Origin: Sphingomonas flavescens
GTDB lineage: Bacteria; Pseudomonadota; Alphaproteobacteria; Sphingomonadales; Sphingomonadaceae
Direction: 5' to 3'
Length of the DNA stretch: 64,000 bases
Assembly: GCF_030866745.1 (NCBI RefSeq)
Contig: NZ_CP133016.1
Coordinates: 1,908,001 to 1,972,000, forward strand
The notes below the pieces were generated by a model that was not told the origin of the DNA, did not search any database, and saw only the letters and a list, made by a program, of their open reading frames with translations. The translations under genes and the position numbers were made by a program. Of the stretch, positions 34,510-43,952 are shown in pieces. Each line of letters starts with the position of its first letter. Position 1 is the stretch's first letter.

Positions 34510-34602
34510 GGAGACGTGGGTGAGTGGCTGAAACCAGCGGTTTGCTAAACCGCCGTACGGGGTATTCCCGTACCGAGGGTTCGAATCCCTCCGTCTCCGC
34601 CA
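34510..34602 (+). tRNA. tRNA-Ser(GCT)
   Basis: Acceptor arms GGAGACG (34510-34516) and CGTCTCC (34592-34598) pair fully. Anticodon GCT is at 34544-34546 in the loop TTTGCTAAA-type context. The long variable arm (TACGGGGTATTCCCGTA) is typical of serine tRNA, the T loop GGTTCGAATCC is intact, and CCA is encoded at 34600-34602. It reads AGC and AGU codons. Confidence 0.97.
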
Positions 34603-34623
34603 CTTTTGCTATGGCTCGGCCCA

Positions 34624-35514
34624 ATGAACCTTCGCCACATCGAGATTTTCCACGCGGTCTATGTGAACGGGTCGGTCAGCGCGGCGGCGCGAGCGCTGAA
34701 TGTGTCGCAGCCTTCGGTGTCGAAGATGCTGCGTCATGCCGAATCCCTGCTCGGCTTCACCTTATTCCAGCGGACCAGCGCGGGGCTCGTCCCGACCGAA
34801 GACGCCCACATGCTGTTCGCAGACGTCAGCGAAATCCAGGATCGCGTTCATGCCCTGCGAGAAGCGGGCCGCAATATGAAGCGTGGCGCGGGCGGGACGT
34901 TGCGAATCTCGGCGCTGCCATCCCTCGCGCTGGACGCGCTGCCGACCGCAGTGGCGCGGTTCATGCAGACGCACGAAAATGTGAAATTCGATCTGCAGAC
35001 CATCCATCACGATGATCTGCTGCGTAAACTCTATGAGCGGGAGACCGACGTCGCTGTCGCCTATCAGGTGCCGCCGGCCACGCCGATCGGCAGCCACTGG
35101 CTCGGCGAGGGCGAACTCGTCCTGCTCTATCGCGAGGAGGACTTGCCGGACGCACCAGCGTCGGTCGATCTTCAGGTGCTCAATGGCCGCCGGTTCATCA
35201 GCCTCGCGGCAAGTGGGCCGATCGGCGGGGTGTTCAGCCAGGAACTCCAGCGGCTGGAGCTCGAGCTCGACGTCGACGAGGTCGTGTCGGCCCGCACCTT
35301 CTACATCGCCTGCGCCCTCGTCAGACAGGGTGTCGGCATGGCGGTCGTCGACAGCTTCACCGCCCAGGCTTCGCTGACGCCCGGCCTTTCGATGCGGCCG
35401 CTCAAGCCCCGCCTGACCTTCGACGTCCAGGCGATGTATCTCATCAATCGGCCGCCGAAAGCGCTTGCCGCGGAGTTCCTGAAGACCCTCGCGGGGGTGA
35501 TCGACGCTCTATAA
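34624..35514 (+). CDS. LysR-family regulator, probable DgcR of the D-glutamate operon
   Basis: A 296-residue LysR regulator. The HTH is at residues 15-50 (SVSAAARALNVSQPSVSKML), followed by an effector-binding domain starting near 90 (GGTLRISALPSLALDALP). It begins 22 bases after tRNA-Ser and is co-directional with dgcN, dgcA, a transporter and dacB, with 68 bases to dgcN. A LysR regulator is found beside dgcN/dgcA in other bacteria, and it probably senses D-glutamate or its N-acetyl form. That ligand is inference. Confidence 0.85.
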   Translation: MNLRHIEIFHAVYVNGSVSAAARALNVSQPSVSKMLRHAESLLGFTLFQRTSAGLVPTEDAHMLFADVSEIQDRVHALREAGRNMKRGAGGTLRISALPSLALDALPTAVARFMQTHENVKFDLQTIHHDDLLRKLYERETDVAVAYQVPPATPIGSHWLGEGELVLLYREEDLPDAPASVDLQVLNGRRFISLAASGPIGGVFSQELQRLELELDVDEVVSARTFYIACALVRQGVGMAVVDSFTAQASLTPGLSMRPLKPRLTFDVQAMYLINRPPKALAAEFLKTLAGVIDAL

Positions 35515-35582
35515 CGGCAGGCTATGCCGAGCGACGCACTCGTTATGAACGGCGGCGCGCGGCGCACGATACGCTTCGCCCC

Positions 35583-36617
35583 ATGATCCCTGGTCCTTTC
35601 CTTTTGTATCTCGGGAGCCGCACCGAGCCCGCTGACGTCAAGACGTCGCGTGGCATGGCTGAATTCCGCCGCGAAGATTGCGTCGGCGAATTCCGGCATG
35701 ACGCTAGCACGCTGACGCTTGGCCTGCCGCGGATGACGATGGCGGAGGCTGCGGCGGCCGGTGCGCGAACGCTTGTTCTCGGTATCGCCAGCGCCGGCGG
35801 CAAACTGGGCGAGGAACTTGTCGCGGACGCTGTTGCAGCGCTGGAAGCTGGCCTGAACGTGGCGGCGGGCATGCACGAGCGCTTGCGGAACGAACCGCGC
35901 CTGGCCTCGCTGGCGGCCGAGCGTGGATTGCAGCTGTTCGACGTTCGCGATGTCCCGCCGGGTCTCGTCGTCGGCAATGGCTATCACCGCGCCGGCAAGC
36001 GTCTGCTAACCGTTGGTACCGATTGCTCGGTGGGCAAGATGTACAGCACGCTGGCGCTGACCCGCGCGCTGCAAGCGCGGGGCGTCGCTGCTGATTTTCG
36101 CGCCACGGGCCAGACCGGCATCCTGATTGCCGGCGATGGCGTCCCGGTGGACGCCGTAGTTGCAGACTTCATTTCCGGCGCCATCGAGCGGCTTGCGCCG
36201 GCGCGGAGCGATGATGGCTGGGATTTGATCGAAGGCCAGGGCTCGCTGTTTCACCCCTCATTCGCAGGCGTTTCACTGGGTCTGTTGCACGGCGCTCAGC
36301 CTGAGGCGCTCGTCCTGTGCCACGAGCCCGAGCGACCGCATATGCGCGGTATTCCCGGACGTCCCTTGCCGGGCCTTGAGGACACGCTGAGCCGCAATCT
36401 GGAGGCGGCGCGACTGACGAGCCCGAATGTTCGCGCCGTCGGCATCTGCCTGAATACTTCTCGCCTCGACCGCGCTCGCGCCGAAGCAATGTGTCGTCAG
36501 ACCGAAGACCGGCTTGGCCTGCCCTGCACCGACCCGATGGCCTTCGAGGTCGAGGCGATCATCGACGAAATGCTATGCGCCGAACGCTCAGCGTCCGCCA
36601 CGACCGTTTCCCTCTAA
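35583..36617 (+). CDS. dgcN: D-glutamate N-acetyltransferase DgcN (DUF1611 family)
   Basis: A 344-residue DUF1611 protein. The N-terminal half has the conserved FRREDCVGEFR, and the C-terminal half a P-loop-like GTDCSVGKMYSTLALT followed by ATGQTGILIAGDGVPVDA and LIEGQGSLFHPSF. DUF1611 proteins paired with an enolase-superfamily racemase have been shown to acetylate D-glutamate in the D-Glu catabolic route (DgcN/DgcA). The neighbour here is exactly such a racemase, whose start overlaps this gene by 43 bases. Before that work these were annotated only as NAD-dependent epimerase-like or EBNA-1-like proteins. Confidence 0.85.
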   Translation: MIPGPFLLYLGSRTEPADVKTSRGMAEFRREDCVGEFRHDASTLTLGLPRMTMAEAAAAGARTLVLGIASAGGKLGEELVADAVAALEAGLNVAAGMHERLRNEPRLASLAAERGLQLFDVRDVPPGLVVGNGYHRAGKRLLTVGTDCSVGKMYSTLALTRALQARGVAADFRATGQTGILIAGDGVPVDAVVADFISGAIERLAPARSDDGWDLIEGQGSLFHPSFAGVSLGLLHGAQPEALVLCHEPERPHMRGIPGRPLPGLEDTLSRNLEAARLTSPNVRAVGICLNTSRLDRARAEAMCRQTEDRLGLPCTDPMAFEVEAIIDEMLCAERSASATTVSL

Positions 36618-37564
36618 GCCGACCGTTCCGCATCTCCCGCGGCGTGAAGACCGCGGCGGACGTGGTGACGGTGTCGGTCGAGCAGGGCGGCGTCGTGGGA
36701 CGCGGCGAGGGCGTGCCCTATCCGCGCTACGGCGAGAGCCTCGATAGCGTCATCGCGCAGATTGAGGCTGCGCAAACCGAGGTCGAAGAAGGCGCCGATC
36801 GTGACACCTTGCTGACGGCGATCCCCCCGGGTGCGGCACGAAACGCCATCGACTGTGCGCTATGGGATCTCGAAGCGCGGCTCTCTGGCCGCACGGTCGC
36901 CGCGCTGATTGGCGCCCCTGAACCGACGGCTTTGATCAGTGCGCTTACGATAGGAATAGATACACCGGATGCCATGGCCGCTGCCGCCGCCGCGGTGGCT
37001 GATGCCCCGCTGCTCAAGATCAAGGTCGATGCCGATGATCCGGCAGCAGCGATTCGTGCCGTTCGCGCCGCTGCAGGCGATGCGCGGCTGATCGTGGACC
37101 CCAATGAGAGCTGGGATCAAGCCTTGGTCGAGCGCATGCAGGACGTGCTCATGGAGGCGCGCGTCGACCTTCTCGAGCAACCGATCCCTGCCGACAAGGA
37201 TGACTGGATCGAAGGCTTCGCGCCGGCCGTCCCGATCTGCGCCGACGAGGCTGTCCACATCGCGGCCGATCTCCCGCGTGTCGCCCGTCGCTATCAGTTT
37301 GTGAACGTCAAGCTGGACAAGTCAGGCGGACTCACCGCCGCGCTCCAGCTTGCCGAGGCCGCGCGCGCCTGCGGGCTCGGGCTGATGACCGGCTGCATGA
37401 TCAGTTCATCCCGCTCGATCGCGCCGGCGCTGCACGTGGCGCGGATGTCGGACTTCGTTGACCTCGATGGGCCGCTCTGGCTCAAGGAGGACTTGCCGGG
37501 CGGCGTGACGGACGACGGGGGTCGCATCGTCCCGCCCGCAAGGGGGTTCTGGGGGACAGTTTGA
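36575..37564 (+). CDS. dgcA: N-acetyl-D-glutamate racemase DgcA (enolase superfamily, dipeptide-epimerase-like)
   Basis: A 329-residue muconate lactonising subgroup enzyme. Catalytic features are the KxK motif in PLLKIKVDAD, metal ligands D in LIVDPNESW, E in DLLEQPIP and D in CADEAVH, and the second base lysine in FVNVKLDKSGG. By itself this looks like an L-Ala-D/L-Glu epimerase. Coupling to dgcN favours the N-acetyl-D-glutamate racemase role. The ATG at 36575 gives MRRTLSVRHDRFPLSRPF, the usual N-terminus, and lies inside the dgcN 3' end. The stop overlaps the TTG start of the symporter (TTGA). Confidence 0.85.
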   Translation: MRRTLSVRHDRFPLSRPFRISRGVKTAADVVTVSVEQGGVVGRGEGVPYPRYGESLDSVIAQIEAAQTEVEEGADRDTLLTAIPPGAARNAIDCALWDLEARLSGRTVAALIGAPEPTALISALTIGIDTPDAMAAAAAAVADAPLLKIKVDADDPAAAIRAVRAAAGDARLIVDPNESWDQALVERMQDVLMEARVDLLEQPIPADKDDWIEGFAPAVPICADEAVHIAADLPRVARRYQFVNVKLDKSGGLTAALQLAEAARACGLGLMTGCMISSSRSIAPALHVARMSDFVDLDGPLWLKEDLPGGVTDDGGRIVPPARGFWGTV

Positions 37565-38802
37565 CACGCTGGCTATCGATTCCGCTGTGGAAGCGCGTCC
37601 TCGGCGGACTGGTCCTCGGCCTGGCGCTCGCGCTCCTATGGCCATCGGCCGCGCCGATAATTGCCTTCATCGGCGACCTGTTCGTCCGCGCGATCCGCAT
37701 GCTGGTCGCACCGATCGTGCTGGTGACGATCGCGGCGGGTATCACCTCGCTTGGCGACCCGAAGCGGCTTGGCGGGATCGGTGTTCGCACGATCGGCATG
37801 TTCGCCTTTACGACGGCGATCGCCGTGTCGGTCGGCATGGCGGTTGCGGCTCTCGTGCGGCCCGGCATCGGCGCGCCGCTCGGCACCGCCGCGCCGCACG
37901 TCCTCGGGAAGCCGGTCACCCCTTACGACCAACTGATCGGCATCATCCCACTCAACATCTTCGACGCGCTGGCGAAGGGCGACATGCTGGCGCTCATCTT
38001 CGTTGCAATCCTGTTCGGCGTCGGGACGTTGCTGACCGGCGAAGCGGGCAAGCCCTTCGCGGATCTTCTCCAGGCCGCTTCGGCAGTACTGTTCCGGGTC
38101 GTGGGCATCGTCATGGAGGCGACGCCGTTCGGGGTGTTTGCGCTGACAGCCAACGCCGTCGCGGCGAACGGCGCGTCGGTTTTCATCCATGTCGGCTGGC
38201 TGGCGCTTGCCGTCCTGATCGGCTCGCTGTTCCAGATCATCGTCGTGCACAGCCTGATCCTGCGGCTGCTAGCGCGGTTGCCGGTACTGCCATTCTTCCG
38301 CGGGATCATCGACGCGCTTGTCGTCGCATTCTCGACCGCTTCGAGCTCGGCGACTTTGCCGGTCGCGATGCGTGTCGCCGACCGCAACCTCGGCATTAGC
38401 CGCCCTGTTTATTCGACCACGCTCCCGCTCGGCGCCAGCATCGGCAAAGACGGCACCGCCATGTACGTCGGACTGCTCAGCATGTTCGGCCTGCAGGCTT
38501 TCGGCGTGCCGCTCACCCCCACGGTTTACGCACTCGTCCTGCTGACCGGGGCCTTGGCGGCGTTCGGGACGGCGCCCGTTCCTTCTGCGTCGTTATTCAT
38601 GCTGGCGGCCGTCATGTCGGCGGTCGGCGTTCCGCCCGAGCAGACTGCTTTGATCGTTGGCTTCGTGCTGCCGTTCGATCGTCTGCTCGACATGACGCGC
38701 ACTGTGCCCAGCGCGAGCGCCAACCTCACCGTCGCAACGACCGTTGCGCGGTGGGAAGGTGAGCTGGACGAGGCGCGATATCGCGCGGCCAACCAAGCCT
38801 AG
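37561..38802 (+). CDS. dicarboxylate/amino acid:cation symporter (DAACS family)
   Basis: A 413-residue membrane transporter of the GltP/DctA type with about eight to ten helices. Signatures include FVRAIRMLVAPIVLVTIAAG, a serine-rich hairpin AFSTASSSATLPVAM, LPLGASIGKDGTAMY and the transport motif in VPSASANLTVATT. It would import glutamate or C4-dicarboxylates with H+ or Na+. Its coupling to dgcA (TTG start over the TGA stop) makes D-glutamate or a related acid a likely substrate here. Confidence 0.9.
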   Translation: MTRWLSIPLWKRVLGGLVLGLALALLWPSAAPIIAFIGDLFVRAIRMLVAPIVLVTIAAGITSLGDPKRLGGIGVRTIGMFAFTTAIAVSVGMAVAALVRPGIGAPLGTAAPHVLGKPVTPYDQLIGIIPLNIFDALAKGDMLALIFVAILFGVGTLLTGEAGKPFADLLQAASAVLFRVVGIVMEATPFGVFALTANAVAANGASVFIHVGWLALAVLIGSLFQIIVVHSLILRLLARLPVLPFFRGIIDALVVAFSTASSSATLPVAMRVADRNLGISRPVYSTTLPLGASIGKDGTAMYVGLLSMFGLQAFGVPLTPTVYALVLLTGALAAFGTAPVPSASLFMLAAVMSAVGVPPEQTALIVGFVLPFDRLLDMTRTVPSASANLTVATTVARWEGELDEARYRAANQA

Positions 38803-38808
38803 GAGACC

Positions 38809-40248
38809 ATGATGAAGCCGAGCCTATTTGCCGCTTTGCTCCTGTGTGCGTCGACACCAACGTTGGCGGCGGAGACGCTTCAGCAGCGCGTGGAAGCGCG
38901 ATTGGCTCAAGCGGCGCCGGGCACGCGCTTCGGCCTCGTCGTCGCAGCGGACGACGGGCACGAGCTCATCGCCATCGCGCCGGACGCGCGCTTCATTCCC
39001 GCGTCGAACACGAAAATGTTCACGACCGCCGCAGCCTTCGCCAACCTGCCGGCTATGGATCAGCCGGACACCACAGGGGGTGCCGCGGTGGGCCTGGACG
39101 GCAACGATGTCCGCCTGATCGGCAATGGCGACGCGCGGCTTTCGAGCGCCGCGGATTGCACCATCGACTGCTTGGCGGTGCTGGCGGATGCGGTCGCGGC
39201 CCGAACCCGCCGCGTAAACGACGTGATTGGCGACGACACCGCCTTCCCCGACCAGCGCTGGAGCCCAGGGATGAGCTGGAACAACATCCCATCGTCGGAT
39301 GGCACCGGCATCTCCGCGCTCACGATCGACGACAATCGGATCAGTCTGACCGTCACGCCCGCGTCGGTCGGTTCGGCACCCACGTTTCAACTGAGCCAGC
39401 CTTACTACACCGTGCTCAACCAAGCCGTGACGGTCGCCACCGGCAAAACCGACCTGACGGTCGACCGTATGCCGGCCGACCGGACACTGCGCCTGTTCGG
39501 CACCATCGCGGCGGACGCCAAGCCGGAAAGCATCGGCCTCGGCATCGACGACCCGGCGCACTACGCCGCCTGGCGCCTGAAGGCCTTGCTGGAAGTGCGA
39601 GGCGTAAAGGTGAGGGGCAGCGTTCGTTCCGTGCACAGGCCGCTCGCCTTCGCTGACGATCCCGAAAAACGGGGCAACGCGCCGCCGACCCGTCCGGCCG
39701 CAGGCGAAGTGCTGGCAAAGCTCACGCCGCCCCCGCTCACGCAGGACATGACCACCATCAACAAGGTCAGCCAAAACCTTCATGCGGAGCTGACGCTGCG
39801 CCGCGTCGGGCTGCTCAGGGGCACAGGGTCAATCGAGGATGGACAGCAGGCGGTGCAGGCCCTGCTGGCCAGTGCCGGAGTCCCGCGCACCGGGTTCGAC
39901 TTTTCCGACGGCTCCGGCATGTCGACGTACAATCGCGTCGCGCCAAGGTCGGCGGTGAAGTTTCTTCGCTGGGTGGCGGCTCAGCCCTGGGGTGCGACCT
40001 GGCGGGCGACGCTGCCCATCGCCGGCTACGACGGAACGCTCAAAAGCCGCTTTCAGGGATCGACACTGCAAGGCCGTCTGTTCGCCAAGACCGGCACCCT
40101 CAATGCGACGCGCGCCCTGTCCGGCTACATGATCGCCAAAAGCGGGCGGACGCTGACCTTCTCAATGTTCGCCAACGACGAACCGTCCGGCACCAGCGCG
40201 CGGGAAACGATGGACGCGGCGCTAGAGATGGTCGCGAGCGAAAACTGA
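38809..40248 (+). CDS. dacB: D-alanyl-D-alanine carboxypeptidase/endopeptidase (PBP4, DacB type)
   Basis: A 479-residue class C penicillin-binding protein with signal peptide (MMKPSLFAALLLCASTPTLA). The active-site SxxK is PASNTKMFT with Ser66 and Lys69. The SxN motif is in FSDGSGMSTYNR, and KTG is AKTGTLNATR. It trims the terminal D-Ala and can cut cross-links in peptidoglycan. It ends the D-glutamate operon, 6 bases after the symporter. This suggests that the D-amino acids metabolised by the operon come from the cell wall. Confidence 0.93.
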   Translation: MMKPSLFAALLLCASTPTLAAETLQQRVEARLAQAAPGTRFGLVVAADDGHELIAIAPDARFIPASNTKMFTTAAAFANLPAMDQPDTTGGAAVGLDGNDVRLIGNGDARLSSAADCTIDCLAVLADAVAARTRRVNDVIGDDTAFPDQRWSPGMSWNNIPSSDGTGISALTIDDNRISLTVTPASVGSAPTFQLSQPYYTVLNQAVTVATGKTDLTVDRMPADRTLRLFGTIAADAKPESIGLGIDDPAHYAAWRLKALLEVRGVKVRGSVRSVHRPLAFADDPEKRGNAPPTRPAAGEVLAKLTPPPLTQDMTTINKVSQNLHAELTLRRVGLLRGTGSIEDGQQAVQALLASAGVPRTGFDFSDGSGMSTYNRVAPRSAVKFLRWVAAQPWGATWRATLPIAGYDGTLKSRFQGSTLQGRLFAKTGTLNATRALSGYMIAKSGRTLTFSMFANDEPSGTSARETMDAALEMVASEN

Positions 40249-40365
40249 TGCGCCAAATCAACAATTATCGGAAGTTATAGGCGGCCCAAAAGAAACTATG
40301 GCGTGCGCAGGCGCGACTGTTACTTAATGCCGCTTTGGGGCCGTGGCTCAGGGGGAAATTCTGCC

Positions 40366-43359
40366 ATGCGTACGTTGCACTTTCTTGACTCGTATCTTCG
40401 CTGCGGGACGGCGCTCGCCGCTTTGATGGCCGCAGGGGCGGCTCAAGCCCAGACGACGCAACCGGCCCCGACGCCGACCCCCAGCGACGTCGCGGCGCCT
40501 CCGACGGACGAAGCGCAGGCGCCGACGCCGCCCAGCGAGAAGGAGCAGATCGTCGTCACCGGCACGCGCGTCGTTCGCGACGGTTACCAGGCGCCGACGC
40601 CGCTGACGGTCGTCACCCGCGAAGACATTCAGAACACGGCGCCGACCAACAACATTGCCGACCTCGTCAACCAGCTGCCCGCGCTCGCCGGCTCGACCCG
40701 CCCGTCGAACTCACGGCTTGAGCTCAGCAGCGGCATCGGCGGCGTCAACACCCTGAACCTCCGCAACCTCGGCACCGTACGCACCCTCGTCCTGCTCGAC
40801 GGCCGCCGCTCGGTCGGCTCGACGGTCCAGGGCCTGGTCGACGTCAACACCATTCCCCAGTTGCTCGTCGACCGCGTCGAAATCGTTACCGGCGGTGCGT
40901 CGGCGGCCTACGGTTCGGACGCCGTCGCCGGCGTCGTCAACTTCGTCCTCAACAAGAAGCTGACGGGCATCCGCGTCGAATCCGATATCGGCATCACCGA
41001 CAAGGGCGACGGCCTCAACTACTCGACCAATGTCGCCGGCGGCTTCTCGTTCGGCGGCGGCCGCGGCCACATCCTTCTGGCCGGCGAATTTGCCCACAAG
41101 GACGGCATCTTCGAAGTCGACCGCGAATGGAACCAGACGGGTTTCGTCCGCATCCAGGACCCGGCCTGGACCTCGACCAGCACCACGCCGCAGTTCCTGA
41201 TCCGCCGTCAGGTCGGCGCCGCAAATTCGACGCCGGGTGGGCTCATAACAGGCTCGGCTGGCGGCACCGCGAACCGCCTGCGCGGCATTTATTTTGGGCA
41301 GGGCGGATCGGTAAATCAGTACCAGTATGGAGCTCTGACCTTCCCGTCGCCGACGGGCGCTTCGGCCCCGTCGCTGACTCAAGGCGGCGACTGGCGGGTC
41401 AATGACTCCGGGCGCCGCATCGGCCTTGATCCGAAGGACGAGCGCCGAGGCGGGTTCGCGCGAGCCAGCTTCGAGGTTGCCGACAATGTGAACGTCTGGG
41501 CCGAAGGCTCGTACAATTGGCAGAACGTCCGCTTCAATGCCGGCCCGAACCTGATGACCGGTCTGACGCTCAACGCGACAGGCTGCGGCACGGCAGCCAG
41601 CGCGGCGACCGCGCCGGCGACCTGCAACGCGTTCCTTTACAACGCGCTTGGCCCGACGCGTCTGGCGGGGATTACCAGCGTCACGCTGGCGACGACTGCG
41701 GCCGACCTGCCGTATCGTGTGACTGACAACACCCGTAAGGTAATGCGTCTTGCCGCCGGGATGGACGGTGAATTCAATTTGTTCGGCAAGCCGGCGCACT
41801 GGGATTTCTACGGACAATATGGCCGCGCCAAGCTGCATGAGCAGCTCCGCAACATTCAGCAGACACAGTTCCGCGCCAATGCGCTGAACGCGGTGTTCAC
41901 CAATGGCGGAACCTCGATCTCCTGCGCCATCAACGCAGACGCCAGCACGACCAACGACGACCCAAGCTGCGTCCCGCTGAACCTGCTTGGCCTTGGCGTC
42001 GCGAACGCCGCGGCGATCGATTACGTTCTTGGCGATCCGTATCGCAACGAGACGATCGAGCAGACAGTGTTCGGCGCCAATCTCTCCCTGACGCCGTTCA
42101 GGACCTGGGCGGGGGATGTCAGCGTCGCGGTCGGCGCTGAATACCGCAAGGAACAGGTGCACGGATTTGTGCCTACCCAGTTCCAGCCGACAGTTGCCAA
42201 CGGCGTCACCACAACCCGCTGGTCGGTGGGCAATTATCTGCCGACGAACGGCAGCTACAGCGTCAAGGAAGCCTATCTCGAAACCGTCGTTCCGCTTGGG
42301 TTTGGGCTTGAATTCAACGGCGCGGTACGAGCGACCGACTATTCGACCTCCGGCTACGTCACGACGTGGAAGCTCGGCGCCACTTGGCAACCCATCGAGG
42401 ACATCCGCTTCCGCGTCACCCGTTCGCGCGACATTCGGGCGCCAAACCTCAACGAACTCTATCAGGGCGGCACGCAGAATACCGACACCGTCCGCAACCC
42501 GTTCTTCCCGGGCGTGGGGCCGGGTAGCGCCACGTATCCGAACAGCCTGCCGTATCTCGGCACGGTCACCGGCAACACCAACCTGAAGCCGGAAAAGGCT
42601 GATCAGTGGAACATCGGCGCGGTCGTTTCGCCGCGTTTCATTCCGGGCTTTACGGCGTCGGTCGATTATTACCGGATCAACCTGAAGGGCGCGATCGACG
42701 TGCTTAGCGCCCAAGAGATCATCAATCGCTGTTTCGACGGCAACCAGCAGACCTGCGCCGCGATCCTGCCCGACCCGAGCACCCCGGGGCGGGTCCTGAT
42801 CAGCCGCTCGCCGTTCAACTTCGTCAGCATCCTGTCACGCGGCATCGACTTCGACGCGGCCTACCGCCGCAAGATCGGTCCTGGCGCCTTCACGCTGCGC
42901 GGCGTTGCAACCCGGAACATCGACAACATCATCAACACGGGTGTGGCGGGCAGTGTCGTCGTCAACACCGCTGGATCGACGAGCCTCCCAAAGTGGTTCT
43001 TCCGCGGTACGGCGAGCTATGACACCCCTTCCTACTCGGTCACCTTGGTCGGTCGCGGCGTCAGCTCCAGCGTCTATGATAAGGCGGCGATCGAGTGCAC
43101 GACGAACTGCCCGCTCTCGACCACCTCGCACCCGACCTATGACGACCTGCACATTTCGGGCTCGTTCTACGTCGACCTGAACCTCACCAAGAAGTTCAAC
43201 GTCATGGGCCGCGGGGACGGCGAGTTCTTCGTCAACGTGACCAACGTGTTCGACCGCTGGCCGATTCTTCTGCCGGAGACCGGCCTCGCCGCGAACACGA
43301 CGTACAGCGACCTGCTGGGCCGCGCCTACCGCGCCGGCATCCGGCTCAAGTTCCGCTAA
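40366..43359 (+). CDS. TonB-dependent receptor
   Basis: A 997-residue outer-membrane receptor. The signal peptide runs to about AGAAQAQ, followed by a proline/threonine-rich linker and a TonB box-like EQIVVTGTRV. The plug domain is clear (TPLTVVTREDIQNTAPTNN, LNLRNLGTVRTLVLLDGRR, VDRVEIVTGGASAAYGSDAV). The barrel includes RFRVTRSRDIRAPNLNELY and ends AYRAGIRLKFR. The start at 40366 is preceded by AGGGGG. This sphingomonad subfamily (with the RGLGxxRTLVLLDGRR plug motif) covers many substrates, including peptides and plant compounds. The ligand is not deducible. Confidence 0.95.
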   Translation: MRTLHFLDSYLRCGTALAALMAAGAAQAQTTQPAPTPTPSDVAAPPTDEAQAPTPPSEKEQIVVTGTRVVRDGYQAPTPLTVVTREDIQNTAPTNNIADLVNQLPALAGSTRPSNSRLELSSGIGGVNTLNLRNLGTVRTLVLLDGRRSVGSTVQGLVDVNTIPQLLVDRVEIVTGGASAAYGSDAVAGVVNFVLNKKLTGIRVESDIGITDKGDGLNYSTNVAGGFSFGGGRGHILLAGEFAHKDGIFEVDREWNQTGFVRIQDPAWTSTSTTPQFLIRRQVGAANSTPGGLITGSAGGTANRLRGIYFGQGGSVNQYQYGALTFPSPTGASAPSLTQGGDWRVNDSGRRIGLDPKDERRGGFARASFEVADNVNVWAEGSYNWQNVRFNAGPNLMTGLTLNATGCGTAASAATAPATCNAFLYNALGPTRLAGITSVTLATTAADLPYRVTDNTRKVMRLAAGMDGEFNLFGKPAHWDFYGQYGRAKLHEQLRNIQQTQFRANALNAVFTNGGTSISCAINADASTTNDDPSCVPLNLLGLGVANAAAIDYVLGDPYRNETIEQTVFGANLSLTPFRTWAGDVSVAVGAEYRKEQVHGFVPTQFQPTVANGVTTTRWSVGNYLPTNGSYSVKEAYLETVVPLGFGLEFNGAVRATDYSTSGYVTTWKLGATWQPIEDIRFRVTRSRDIRAPNLNELYQGGTQNTDTVRNPFFPGVGPGSATYPNSLPYLGTVTGNTNLKPEKADQWNIGAVVSPRFIPGFTASVDYYRINLKGAIDVLSAQEIINRCFDGNQQTCAAILPDPSTPGRVLISRSPFNFVSILSRGIDFDAAYRRKIGPGAFTLRGVATRNIDNIINTGVAGSVVVNTAGSTSLPKWFFRGTASYDTPSYSVTLVGRGVSSSVYDKAAIECTTNCPLSTTSHPTYDDLHISGSFYVDLNLTKKFNVMGRGDGEFFVNVTNVFDRWPILLPETGLAANTTYSDLLGRAYRAGIRLKFR

Positions 43360-43379
43360 GTTCTTCAGCCAACGGCCGC

Positions 43380-43922
43380 CTAGCCGATCGTTTCGACGGT
43401 CAGGCGGTCGTTGGTGAAGACGCAGACTTCGGCGGCGATGGCCATCGCGCGGCGCGCCAGCACTTCGGGGTCTTGTTCGTAGTCGGTCAGCGCGCGTGCC
43501 GCAGCCAGCGCGTAATTCCCGCCCGAACCGATCGCGGCGATGCCGCCTTCGGGCTCCAGCACATCGCCGTTGCCGGTCAGGATCAGCATCACATCCTTGT
43601 CGGCGACGATCATCAGTGCCTCCAGGTTGCGCAGGTACTTGTCGGTCCGCCAGTCCTTGGCGAGCTCGACCGAAGCACGCATCAGTTGCCCGTTATATTG
43701 CTCCAGCTTGCGCTCGAGCCGCTCGAACAAGGTGAAGGCATCGGCGGTGGCGCCGGCAAAGCCGCCGATGACCTCACCCTTGTCGCCGATGCGCCGCACC
43801 TTTTTGGCGTTCGGCTTCATCACCGTATTGCCCATCGACACCTGACCGTCGCCGGCGATGACGGTCTTGCCGTCCTTCTTGACGCCCAAGATCGTGGTTC
43901 CGTGCCAGCTTTCCAAACTCAT
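43380..43922 (-). CDS. hslV: ATP-dependent protease proteolytic subunit HslV
   Basis: A 180-residue N-terminal-threonine protease of the HslVU complex. After the leader MSLESWHG comes the catalytic Thr ([20 protein letters not shown]), and the rest has all family landmarks ([23 protein letters not shown] is typical but split here into parts for display). hslU normally follows directly. Here the next gene in that direction is a TonB receptor on the opposite strand, so hslU must be elsewhere. Confidence 0.96.
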   Translation of the reverse strand: MSLESWHGTTILGVKKDGKTVIAGDGQVSMGNTVMKPNAKKVRRIGDKGEVIGGFAGATADAFTLFERLERKLEQYNGQLMRASVELAKDWRTDKYLRNLEALMIVADKDVMLILTGNGDVLEPEGGIAAIGSGGNYALAAARALTDYEQDPEVLARRAMAIAAEVCVFTNDRLTVETIG

Positions 43923-43952
43923 CTCCTTTGCGAAGGAGGTGGGAAGCGCGGC

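Noticed and set aside
40711..42714. 667-codon frame antisense to the TonB receptor
   Set aside because: Low-complexity, arginine-rich translation with no domain. The receptor on the other strand has clear homology features. Long antisense frames are common in high-GC DNA.
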